Part shown: piece by piece, positions 1 through 4,563 of the stretch | Layout of the letters: each line of letters begins with the position of its first letter | Position numbering within the stretch: position 1 is the first letter of the stretch | NCBI GenBank assembly: GCA_026014845.1 | Contig: JAOZHM010000123.1 | Coordinates: forward strand, 1 to 5,147 | Length of the DNA stretch: 5,147 bases | From: Candidatus Bathyarchaeota archaeon | Lineage (GTDB): Archaea > Thermoproteota > Bathyarchaeia > Bathyarchaeales > Bathycorpusculaceae | Reading direction: 5' to 3' | Position numbers and translations under genes: made by a program | The notes under the pieces: generated by a model | Databases searched by the model: none | The model's input: only the letters and a program-made list of their open reading frames with translations | Told to the model about the DNA's origin: nothing

Positions 1-333
1 AATTTCAGGCTGATAAGGCGTGTAAGAAGTAAGCAGCTCACTGCGTTGAACAATTTCTTTTACAACCGCTGGAACATAATGAGGCCAGCAACCACCACCC
101 AAAAACACTGGCATGTCACTGCAAGTCTTGTTTTTTGAAAGCAAAGCCTCAACATGCTTCTTAACTTCAAACTCTGACAAAGCTTCTGGAAGTTTTAACG
201 GCTTTTTTAAACGATATTTCTCTGGAACATCTGCATACAATTCTTCGATGTTTTTCATGCCAATTTCCTGCATCATTTCTTGTTTGATTTCTGGCAGAGA
301 ATTCGGAATATATGGATGACTACGTTTGCTCAA
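1..333 (-). CDS. gcvPA: Glycine dehydrogenase (decarboxylating) subunit 1, N-terminal part (runs off left edge)
   Basis: This is the P-protein alpha subunit of the glycine cleavage system. With GcvPB it decarboxylates glycine and passes the aminomethyl group to lipoyl-GcvH in the cytoplasm. Only the first 111 codons are present; the family is usually about 440-450 residues. Seen in the translation: a start region reading SKRSHPYIPNSLPEIKQEMM, then IEELYADVPEKYR (about 29-41), FLGGGCWPHYVPAVV (about 79-93) and YTPYQPEI at 104-111. These follow the conserved N-terminal blocks of GcvPA (IDELFADIP-like, GAG-Y-HY-P-like and YTPYQPEI). The start is TTG at 333-331: a GAGGAG Shine-Dalgarno lies six bases upstream, and the frame upstream meets a TGA (366-364) with no ATG between. 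The adenosyltransferase gene lies 88 bases upstream on the same strand. The PLP lysine is in GcvPB, outside this window. Family assignment is strong; the rest of the gene is unseen. Confidence 0.92.
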   Translation of the reverse strand, partial: MSKRSHPYIPNSLPEIKQEMMQEIGMKNIEELYADVPEKYRLKKPLKLPEALSEFEVKKHVEALLSKNKTCSDMPVFLGGGCWPHYVPAVVKEIVQRSELLTSYTPYQPEI

Positions 334-339
334 AGTTTT

Positions 340-345
340 CTCCTC
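340..345 (-). promoter_or_regulatory. Shine-Dalgarno site of gcvPA, fixing a TTG start
   Basis: GAGGAG on the minus strand ends six bases before TTG at 333-331. No ATG or GTG lies in frame between the upstream stop (366-364) and this TTG, so the site decides the start. Confidence 0.7.
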
Positions 346-380
346 GCTGAGAATTAAGATTAATCAGCAGTACTATCTTT

Positions 381-398
381 AAGCTTTTTAAAAAGCTT
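381..398 (-). promoter_or_regulatory. 18-bp perfect palindrome overlapping a TATA-like box upstream of gcvPA
   Basis: The sequence AAGCTTTTTAAAAAGCTT is its own reverse complement. Its centre (TTTTTAAAAA) resembles an archaeal TATA box and lies about 55 bases upstream of the gcvPA TTG. A transcript starting about 25 bases downstream would have a leader of some 30 bases carrying the GAGGAG site. The same T-tract lies about 30 bases after the adenosyltransferase stop, so it could instead end that transcript. The palindrome is seen; either role is inferred. Confidence 0.4.
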
Positions 399-421
399 TG
401 AATCTAACCTTTGAAAGAATT

Positions 422-934
422 TTACCATTGTATTCCTTTTGTTGTAACCATTTTCTTCGGATACTTGATGGCTATGATTTCGTTTACAAACTCCGCACGC
501 TTTACCAGTTCTATTGGGGCAAATCTGCCTGTTAAGACAATATCGGTCTCTTTTGGGAGGTTGTCCAAGAATTCCAGAATTTCTTCTATGTCTAGAAGCT
601 TGCAGTGCAAAGCCAAATTAACTTCGTCTAGAACTAGCAGATGCGGTTTTTTCTCCTTAACGATTTTTTCAGCAAATCTTAAGGCTTTATGGGCTAGTTC
701 TTTGTCTTCTTCACCTAAATTACTTAGTCCGTGCCATCCTTTACGGCCAAACTGGTATATTTCATAGTAAGGCGCGAGCATTTTTCGAATTTTATATTCA
801 CCTGTGTTCTTCCACCATTTCAAAAACTGGATTATAACAACTTTACGTTTGTGTCCGACAGAACGTAATGCTAAGCCTAAGGCGTTTGTTGTTTTTCCAG
901 CTCCTATTCCAGTGTAAAGGTAGACGTGACCCAT
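422..934 (-). CDS. cobO: Corrinoid (cob(I)alamin/cob(I)yrinate) adenosyltransferase, CobA/BtuR/CobO family
   Basis: The enzyme transfers the 5'-deoxyadenosyl group of ATP to the cobalt of a reduced corrinoid, in B12 coenzyme synthesis or salvage. The 170-residue product has the whole BtuR/CobA layout. A P-loop GIGAGKTT (9-16) follows YLYT. Next come RSVGHKRKVVIIQFLKWW (24-41), the acidic strand LLVLDEVNLAL (99-109, with D103 and E104), LLDIEEILEFL (113-123), VLTGRFAP (133-140) and the end block IKYPKKMVTTKGIQW, close to the usual IKHPF-x-x-G-x-x-A-x-KGI-E/Q. ATG at 934-932 is preferred over the in-frame GTG at 952, because AAAGGAGGGG (949-940) lies between them at normal Shine-Dalgarno spacing. 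The length is typical of the short archaeal and bacterial forms. It diverges from aIF2-beta and lies upstream of gcvPA. No cobalamin riboswitch or other B12 gene is visible. Whether it acts in de novo synthesis or salvage cannot be told here. Confidence 0.92.
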   Translation of the reverse strand: MGHVYLYTGIGAGKTTNALGLALRSVGHKRKVVIIQFLKWWKNTGEYKIRKMLAPYYEIYQFGRKGWHGLSNLGEEDKELAHKALRFAEKIVKEKKPHLLVLDEVNLALHCKLLDIEEILEFLDNLPKETDIVLTGRFAPIELVKRAEFVNEIIAIKYPKKMVTTKGIQW

Positions 935-939
935 TTGAA

Positions 940-949
940 CCCCTCCTTT
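940..949 (-). promoter_or_regulatory. Strong Shine-Dalgarno site of the adenosyltransferase gene
   Basis: AAAGGAGGGG on the minus strand is followed by TTCAA and then ATG at 934-932. It lies inside the longer reading frame that begins with GTG at 952, which argues that the GTG is not used. Confidence 0.75.
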
Positions 950-976
950 CACGTTATTTGATTCCTGACTCGGTTG

Positions 977-992
977 TTATAAGTTTTAAATA
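977..992. promoter_or_regulatory. TATA-like box(es) between divergent adenosyltransferase and aIF2-beta genes
   Basis: The A+T stretch TTATAAGTTTTAAATA reads as TTTTAAATA on the plus strand (984-992) and TATTTAAAA on the minus strand. Placing initiation about 25 bases from its centre gives a plus-strand start near 1013, a short leader for aIF2-beta at 1030. On the minus strand it gives a start near 963, a leader of about 30 bases with the GGAGG site for the ATG at 934. One box might therefore serve both genes, or TTATAAG (977-983) and TTTTAAATA may be two boxes. This is inferred from position and composition only. Confidence 0.45.
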
Positions 993-1029
993 GGATTGTG
1001 TTGTCATGTTAATCATGGAGCATCAATGA

Positions 1030-1440
1030 ATGGAATACGGTTATGAAGAGTTGCTGAAGAGGGCGCGTTCACAAATCCCTGAGGTCTCTTCAAAACGTGA
1101 ACGTCTAGAGCTTCCCAGAATAGTTCATTCAGTCATAGGCATGCGTACGATAATCCACAATTTTAAAGAGATCGCTGAAGCTTTGAATCGTGACCCGCGG
1201 CATCTGCTGAAGTTTTTGACAAGGGAAATGGCTACAGCTGCAACCATGCAAGAGTCAAGGATAATTTTTCAAGGAAAGTTTTCGCAGGTAACATTTGAAA
1301 GGCTTCTACAGAGATACATGGAACAGTTTGTCACGTGTCCAGTTTGCAAGCGTCCAGACACGAAAATTGTGAAGGAAAAACGCCTATCATTCTTAGTTTG
1401 CGAGGCGTGTGGAGCAAAATCATCTATTAGGCAACTATAA
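1030..1440 (+). CDS. eif2b: Translation initiation factor aIF2 subunit beta
   Basis: This is the beta subunit of the heterotrimeric factor that delivers initiator Met-tRNA as a ternary complex with GTP to the small ribosomal subunit. The 136-residue product is close to the usual archaeal length. It has an N-terminal helix (YEELLKRARSQIP, about 5-17), then the alpha/beta domain. Recognisable blocks are LPRIVHSVIGMRTIIHNFKE (28-47), INF-type EIAEALNRDPRHLLKFLTRE (47-66) and RIIFQGKFSQVTFERLLQRY (77-96). A C-terminal zinc ribbon has paired cysteines C103/C106 and C124/C127 in VTCPVCKRPDT and LVCEACGAKSS. The start is the ATG at 1030; GGAG at 1017-1020 lies nine bases before it. Two other ATGs (1015 and 1026) lie just upstream in other contexts and end quickly. 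DUF424 follows after 13 bases on the same strand, so co-transcription is likely. No key residue is missing. Confidence 0.96.
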   Translation: MEYGYEELLKRARSQIPEVSSKRERLELPRIVHSVIGMRTIIHNFKEIAEALNRDPRHLLKFLTREMATAATMQESRIIFQGKFSQVTFERLLQRYMEQFVTCPVCKRPDTKIVKEKRLSFLVCEACGAKSSIRQL

Positions 1441-1453
1441 GAGCGTGTGAAAA

Positions 1454-1750
1454 ATGGAAGTCTACATGAATCTTAGAAAAATCGGCAACAACGTTCTTTT
1501 AGCCATGTGCGACGCTGAAATACTGGGCAAAACACTGCGAAAGGGAAAAATAGTTTTTCATGTAAAAGAAGAATTCTACAAAGGCACAAAAGTCAGCATT
1601 GAAGAAGCTATGGCAATGATAGAAAACTCGACAACAGTAAACATGATAGGCAAAAACGTTGTTCAGAAAGCCATAGAAAAGGGTCATGTGCACCCTGAAG
1701 CAGTAATAAACATCGAAGGCATACCACACGCACAAATAGTGAAGCTTTAG
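1454..1750 (+). CDS. DUF424 family archaeal protein
   Basis: This small archaeal protein (98 residues) of the DUF424 family has no experimentally settled function that I can cite. Family-like features seen: an opening strand VYMNLRKIGNNVLLAMCDAE (3-22), the motif EILGKTLRKGKIVFHVKEEFYKG (22-44), a middle helix VSIEEAMAMIENSTTVNMIG (47-66) and NVVQKAIEKGHVHPEAVINI (68-87), ending with IPHAQIVKL. The LLGKTFREG-type and G-x-I-x-P-x-A-V-x-x-I-x-G-x-P-H-x-Q/I blocks make the family call. ATG at 1454 is used; a second ATG at 1466 (residue 5), with GGAAG five bases before it, is a possible alternative. The gene directly follows aIF2-beta with a 13-base gap. That association suggests a translation or RNA-related role, but this is an inference from context. 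No membrane segment or signal peptide is visible. Confidence 0.85.
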   Translation: MEVYMNLRKIGNNVLLAMCDAEILGKTLRKGKIVFHVKEEFYKGTKVSIEEAMAMIENSTTVNMIGKNVVQKAIEKGHVHPEAVINIEGIPHAQIVKL

Positions 1751-1763
1751 AATCAGCAGAATA

Positions 1764-1780
1764 ATTTTACTTGTGTTTTT
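1764..1780 (+). terminator. T-rich gene end after DUF424
   Basis: TTTT at 1765-1768 and TTTTT at 1776-1780 lie 15-30 bases after the DUF424 stop, with no strong stem before them. This is the oligo-T form of archaeal intrinsic terminator. Further T5 and T6 runs at 1851-1855 and 1905-1910 could act as back-up. Confidence 0.4.
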
Positions 1781-1868
1781 CGGAAGATTTCAACATCCTT
1801 CAAAGACGCATAAGTTTTCAAACCCAGCTTCAAGCCGTTTAGCTTTGCGATTTTTGCGCGCACTAATT

Positions 1869-1880
1869 TAAATAAAAAGC
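1869..1880 (-). terminator. T-rich gene end after topoisomerase IB
   Basis: On the minus strand, GCTTTTTATTT lies about 30 bases after the topoisomerase stop codon (1913-1911). It fits an archaeal oligo-T terminator. The sequence is seen; its activity is inferred. Confidence 0.35.
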
Positions 1881-1910
1881 CGACTCTCAGAGGTTGAATA
1901 CGCATTTTTT

Positions 1911-3704
1911 CTAGCCCTTTTCTGGAGACGCCACATCAGTTTCGACCCAGCTGAACTTCCTCTGGAGGGCCTTCGAGTAGTACTGCTTCCAGTCGTAGTC
2001 AACTTGTTTTCCCCATTTATAGTAGATTCGAGGGTCAATATAGCTCTTCAGAGACGTCCCAAGGTTGTAGTCGCGGGTTTCCTTCTGAGCCTCTATCCTA
2101 AGCTTTAGTTTAGCTATCGCCGCTTTGTCACGTTGCATCCGACTCTCCAGCCTCTGCCTCAGCTTTTTCATCCGCTCTTCATGCTTGGGCTTCAGCAGCT
2201 TGAGCCGTTGCTTTTGCCGAGTCACTGCCTTTCGCTCAAAGCTAATACGTCTCTTCAAAGCATGCGTGGATTTACCTTGTTGTTTCTTCTCGGCGAGTTG
2301 TTGTCGATGAGCATCCAGCTTTGCCTGCATAGCCTTCAGTTTTTCCTCTTGCTTCCTCAGTCTCTCACTATCTTTCTCTTTCCAATCCTCGATTTTCTGC
2401 CTCAAATTATCTTGAGCATTCTTCGCTCGATTCTTCAAAGCTTTAAGACGGGCCTTCTTCTTTTCCAAAGATGATTTCCACGTCTTGCGGATAGTGCGCC
2501 GGTGGTTGCAGACTTTTGCGGCCTCGAGGTTCGCCATTGTAGCAGTGTGTTTCTTCACGTATTCAGGGTCTTCAAGTTTGACAGGAGCCTTTTCCAAGTT
2601 CGTCTCAACGGCTTCGGACGCATAATAAGTGCGGAAGACCTTTGCCGACAGCCCAGCCATCACCTCATCGAGGAATTCGCTAACATGTTGTGAACGGACG
2701 CCATCAAAAAGGGTGGACTTCGCGTTCGCTGCGAACTCCTTAAGGTTTCTAGTGACATTATTCGGGAGTTCAACCGTGAACACATGAGGCACAGAATCCT
2801 TCCCGAGAAAGTTAAAGGTTACACTCTCATCACTGTTGAAGCGGACATGCTTCGGTCGGAGGGTTGAGGCGCCGACTGTGTCCGCTTCGTCAGGATCCTT
2901 CTCGTCACCAACCCTGATTTTCAGCCTATCAATAAGGAAGCAAACGGTCGCTGTTTTCCTCCGTCTTAGGTCATCAGCGTTAAGGTTTTCCCGGATGTGC
3001 TTTCGCACTCCTGCAAGGTTCCGTCGAAGCTTCCTAGCTTTTTCAAACTTCTCGATGTCCTTCATCTGCTTCACGATGCTGGAGTCGGAAAACCAGACGT
3101 ATTTCGTCTTGCCCGTGAGTTTATCCCGCCATCGTGCGATCCACATGGACTCAGGCTGCCAGACAATCTTCCATTTGCCCCGCGGCTTAGGAGCGTCTGG
3201 CGAGAGGTTGAGTTCGACATCCTTTTCGCGAGCCCCCTCCTTCCAGCATCCTCTCAACGGGTGTTTGCCTCGACCTATGAAGATGGAACTAGGTTCGACG
3301 GCGTAGTTAGCCACCTCCACTCGGACACCGTCAACCCAAGCGAATCCGTAGCGCTCCTTGTTCGCCGCTCTCTGAGCTTTCCTCTGAGCCGTCAGTTGCT
3401 TCCTCTCCTTTCTAGAGAGGTTTGCTTTCCGAGCACGCTCCTTTTCGATGGTGGAGAGGATAATGGAGTAGTCGACGTCGCTGGGTTTGACATTGATGCC
3501 GAGCTTTTTTGAGAGGTCACGGTGAAAGTTCTTTGCGAAGACAGAGTCTTCGACGTAAGGGGTTCCGATTTTTTTAGCCCAAGCGAAAGCCATTTCCTCC
3601 TGCCTTGGCGTCAGCTTACTTTTCTTCCCCTTTACTTGGATGGTGAAGCCTTTTCCTTTGTGTCGGTGTGGAATTAGGACGCCGTTGTGGTGTAGCTGCT
3701 TCAT
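1911..3704 (-). CDS. top1: Eukaryote-type DNA topoisomerase IB
   Basis: The enzyme relaxes positive and negative supercoils by nicking one strand through a 3'-phosphotyrosyl link. The 597-residue product begins where the human core domain begins (LHHNGVLIP matches human LEHKGPVFAP), so the long charged eukaryotic N-terminal region is absent. Order seen: core subdomains from 1 to about 400, including YGFAWVDGVRVEVANYAVEP, IFIGRGKHP (141-149), GKWKIVW, FEKARKLRRNL and RRRKTATVCFLIDRLKIRVGDEK. Then come a Lys/Glu/Gln-rich coiled-coil linker (about 402-545) and a C-terminal domain. By motif alignment the catalytic pentad is complete: R264 (human R488), K302 in FLGKDS (K532), R358 in AKVFRTY (R590), H401 in CNH (H632) and Y555 in SYIDPR (Y723). 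ATG at 3704-3702 has GGAG seven bases upstream. The gene is richer in G+C than its translation-gene neighbours. Among archaea this family is known chiefly from Thaumarchaeota and relatives. Family assignment is near certain. Confidence 0.97.
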   Translation of the reverse strand: MKQLHHNGVLIPHRHKGKGFTIQVKGKKSKLTPRQEEMAFAWAKKIGTPYVEDSVFAKNFHRDLSKKLGINVKPSDVDYSIILSTIEKERARKANLSRKERKQLTAQRKAQRAANKERYGFAWVDGVRVEVANYAVEPSSIFIGRGKHPLRGCWKEGAREKDVELNLSPDAPKPRGKWKIVWQPESMWIARWRDKLTGKTKYVWFSDSSIVKQMKDIEKFEKARKLRRNLAGVRKHIRENLNADDLRRRKTATVCFLIDRLKIRVGDEKDPDEADTVGASTLRPKHVRFNSDESVTFNFLGKDSVPHVFTVELPNNVTRNLKEFAANAKSTLFDGVRSQHVSEFLDEVMAGLSAKVFRTYYASEAVETNLEKAPVKLEDPEYVKKHTATMANLEAAKVCNHRRTIRKTWKSSLEKKKARLKALKNRAKNAQDNLRQKIEDWKEKDSERLRKQEEKLKAMQAKLDAHRQQLAEKKQQGKSTHALKRRISFERKAVTRQKQRLKLLKPKHEERMKKLRQRLESRMQRDKAAIAKLKLRIEAQKETRDYNLGTSLKSYIDPRIYYKWGKQVDYDWKQYYSKALQRKFSWVETDVASPEKG

Positions 3705-3750
3705 TCGGGTTCTCCGCCTGATTGGATTCTTATACGTGGAAGGGAGAGGA

Positions 3751-3760
3751 CTTAAACTTT
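3751..3760 (-). promoter_or_regulatory. Candidate TATA box of topoisomerase IB
   Basis: AAAGTTTAAG on the minus strand is centred about 50 bases upstream of the topoisomerase ATG. It predicts a start near 3730 and a leader of about 26 bases containing GGAG. A second A+T box (GATATATTTC, minus strand, about 3821-3830) could drive a longer leader. Both are positional inferences. Confidence 0.4.
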
Positions 3761-3786
3761 GCTTCTTATAGGGTTCACGTTATTAA

Positions 3787-3806
3787 GTTTCTAGTTGCAT
3801 AGAAAC
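3787..3806. repeat. Perfect inverted repeat, 7-bp arms, 6-base spacer
   Basis: GTTTCTA (3787-3793) and TAGAAAC (3800-3806) are exact reverse complements separated by GTTGCA. The repeat lies between the divergent topoisomerase IB and aIF1A genes, upstream of both candidate TATA boxes. It could be a binding site for a dimeric regulator; nothing in the window identifies one. The repeat is seen; a role is speculative. Confidence 0.4.
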
Positions 3807-3895
3807 ATCTTCGACACCCTGAAATATATCAAGCTAGTCAACCTCGATGATGCAAAAAATGAATTTGATCATTGATCGTGTAATGGAATAAACAT

Positions 3896-3905
3896 GCTTT
3901 TAAGG
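3896..3905 (+). promoter_or_regulatory. Candidate TATA box of aIF1A
   Basis: GCTTTTAAGG lies 41-50 bases before the TTG start, with an A-rich possible BRE (AATAAACAT) just upstream. Initiation about 25 bases downstream would fall near 3925 and leave a short leader carrying the GAGGTG site. Confidence 0.45.
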
Positions 3906-3934
3906 AAGGTTTTACATTTTCTAAAGGAATGGTT

Positions 3935-3940
3935 GAGGTG
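3935..3940 (+). promoter_or_regulatory. Shine-Dalgarno site fixing the TTG start of aIF1A
   Basis: GAGGTG lies five bases before TTG at 3946. An in-frame TAA (3943-3945) directly abuts the TTG, so no earlier start is possible. The next in-frame ATG would remove the first 14 residues and part of the conserved start of the domain. Confidence 0.75.
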
Positions 3941-3945
3941 GCTAA

Positions 3946-4251
3946 TTGGGTAACAAGAAGGTCTTAAGTGAGGACGAATTAAGTGAGATGGTGCTTCCAG
4001 TTGCAAACGATGTTTTGGGTATAGCTGTTAAACTGCTCGGTTATGACCGTGTTTTGGTTAAGTGTCAAGATGGTCATGAACGTTTGTGTCGTATACGTGG
4101 TAAGATGAAGAGGCGTGTTTGGATACGTGAAGGAGACATTGTTTTGGTTTCTCCTTGGGATTTTCAATCTGACAAGCGTGGAGACATTTTCTGGCGTTAT
4201 AAGCGTTCTCAAGCAGAATGGCTTCGTAAAAAAGGGTATTTGACCATCTGA
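3946..4251 (+). CDS. eif1A: Translation initiation factor aIF1A
   Basis: This is the archaeal counterpart of eIF1A and bacterial IF1. It binds the A site of the small ribosomal subunit and helps in scanning and start selection. The 101-residue product has a short basic N-terminal tail (GNKKVLSEDE, 2-10). An S1-like OB fold follows: VLGIAVKLLGYDRVLVKCQDGHERLCRIRGKMKRRVWIREGDIVLVSPWDFQ, broadly residues 23-74. The last part is the C-terminal helix DIFWRYKRSQAEWLRKKGYL (80-99). The run R-L-C-R-I-x-G-K-x-x-x-R-x-W-I-R-E-G-D is diagnostic. Translation starts at TTG, forced by an abutting in-frame TAA and supported by GAGGTG. In many archaea a RIO1-type kinase gene lies beside aIF1A, but none is intact here. 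It diverges from topoisomerase IB; whether the two share regulation is unknown. Length and motifs are normal for the family. Confidence 0.96.
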   Translation: MGNKKVLSEDELSEMVLPVANDVLGIAVKLLGYDRVLVKCQDGHERLCRIRGKMKRRVWIREGDIVLVSPWDFQSDKRGDIFWRYKRSQAEWLRKKGYLTI

Positions 4252-4277
4252 TTGATTATGGATATGGAGAAAAGTAA

Positions 4278-4462
4278 CTGTCTTTTAGGAAGCGCGTCGA
4301 AAAAAGGCTGAGTAAAAAAGAAAAGGCTTACGAAACTGAGTAGTTGATGAAGGAGAAGTGTGTGCTGAGGAAGAATTGAACCTCAAGCTATCAAAGAAAA
4401 GGATTGAGGTTGCCTACAGAATCGCTGAAGATAGAAGCAATATGACGAATCATAATGCTTAG
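4278..4462 (+). pseudogene. Possible decayed gene fragments between aIF1A and the ABC ATPase
   Basis: Two short open stretches encode charged, protein-like peptides in different frames. The first (4278-4343) includes SFRKRVEKRLSKKEKAYETE and ends in TAG. The second (4358-4462) could start at GTG after AAGGAGAA and includes EEELNLKLSKKRIEVAYRIA, ending in TAG after 34 residues. Both are rich in Lys, Glu and Arg, as in a basic helical N-terminus. They could be debris of one gene broken by a frameshift and stops, a tiny real gene at 4358-4462, or chance. I do not recognise the parent. The position after aIF1A makes a lost RIO1-like kinase thinkable, but no kinase motif is visible. The rest of 4252-4563 holds no gene I can support. 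Confidence 0.2.
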
Positions 4463-4475
4463 CGCGTGCGCATAA
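4459..4475. repeat. Short imperfect inverted repeat upstream of the ABC ATPase promoter
   Basis: TTAGCGC (4459-4465) and GCGCATAA (4468-4475) pair except for one extra A, around a GT centre. It lies just upstream of the A+T box at 4485-4497. It may be an operator or a chance GC-rich element. Confidence 0.2.
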
Positions 4476-4484
4476 CCCTCATAG

Positions 4485-4497
4485 AAAAGATTATATC
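4485..4497 (+). promoter_or_regulatory. Candidate BRE/TATA promoter of the ABC ATPase
   Basis: The sequence GAAAAGATTATAT has the purine-rich BRE-then-TATA look of archaeal promoters. Initiation would be expected near 4518, leaving a leader of roughly 45 bases before ATG 4564, or less if GTG 4540 or TTG 4549 is used. Confidence 0.45.
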
Positions 4498-4563
4498 CGA
4501 CTGGTAGATGTTTTCCCGCTACATAAACCCCAGTTGAGTGTGGATAGCTTGGACAGCAGCGTG

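Noticed and set aside
411..767. 118-residue open frame on the plus strand inside the adenosyltransferase gene
   Set aside because: It is antisense to a well-supported gene, and its translation is low in charged motifs and matches no family I know. It is a shadow frame.
1499..1735. 78-residue minus-strand frame opposite DUF424
   Set aside because: It is antisense to a conserved gene, and its Phe/Tyr/Cys-rich content is typical of a complementary-strand artefact.
2836..3512. Overlapping plus-strand open frames of 156 and 171 residues opposite topoisomerase IB
   Set aside because: They lie fully antisense to a gene with an intact catalytic pentad. The high G+C of that gene lengthens open frames on the other strand.
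3844..3870. GATGATG-like C-box considered as the start of a C/D-box guide RNA
   Set aside because: The match to RTGATGA is imperfect, and no CTGA D-box follows at the right distance.
3705..3945. GGGTTC near 3770 considered as a tRNA T-arm
   Set aside because: No matching acceptor, D or anticodon stems can be drawn around it on either strand.
3929..3964. 12-codon ATG frame (MVEVANWVTRRS) overlapping the aIF1A start, considered as a leader peptide
   Set aside because: Its ATG lacks proper Shine-Dalgarno spacing, the frame overlaps the GAGGTG site of aIF1A, and nothing suggests attenuation.
3979..4212. 77-residue minus-strand frame opposite aIF1A
   Set aside because: It is antisense to a clear aIF1A gene and has no recognisable domain.
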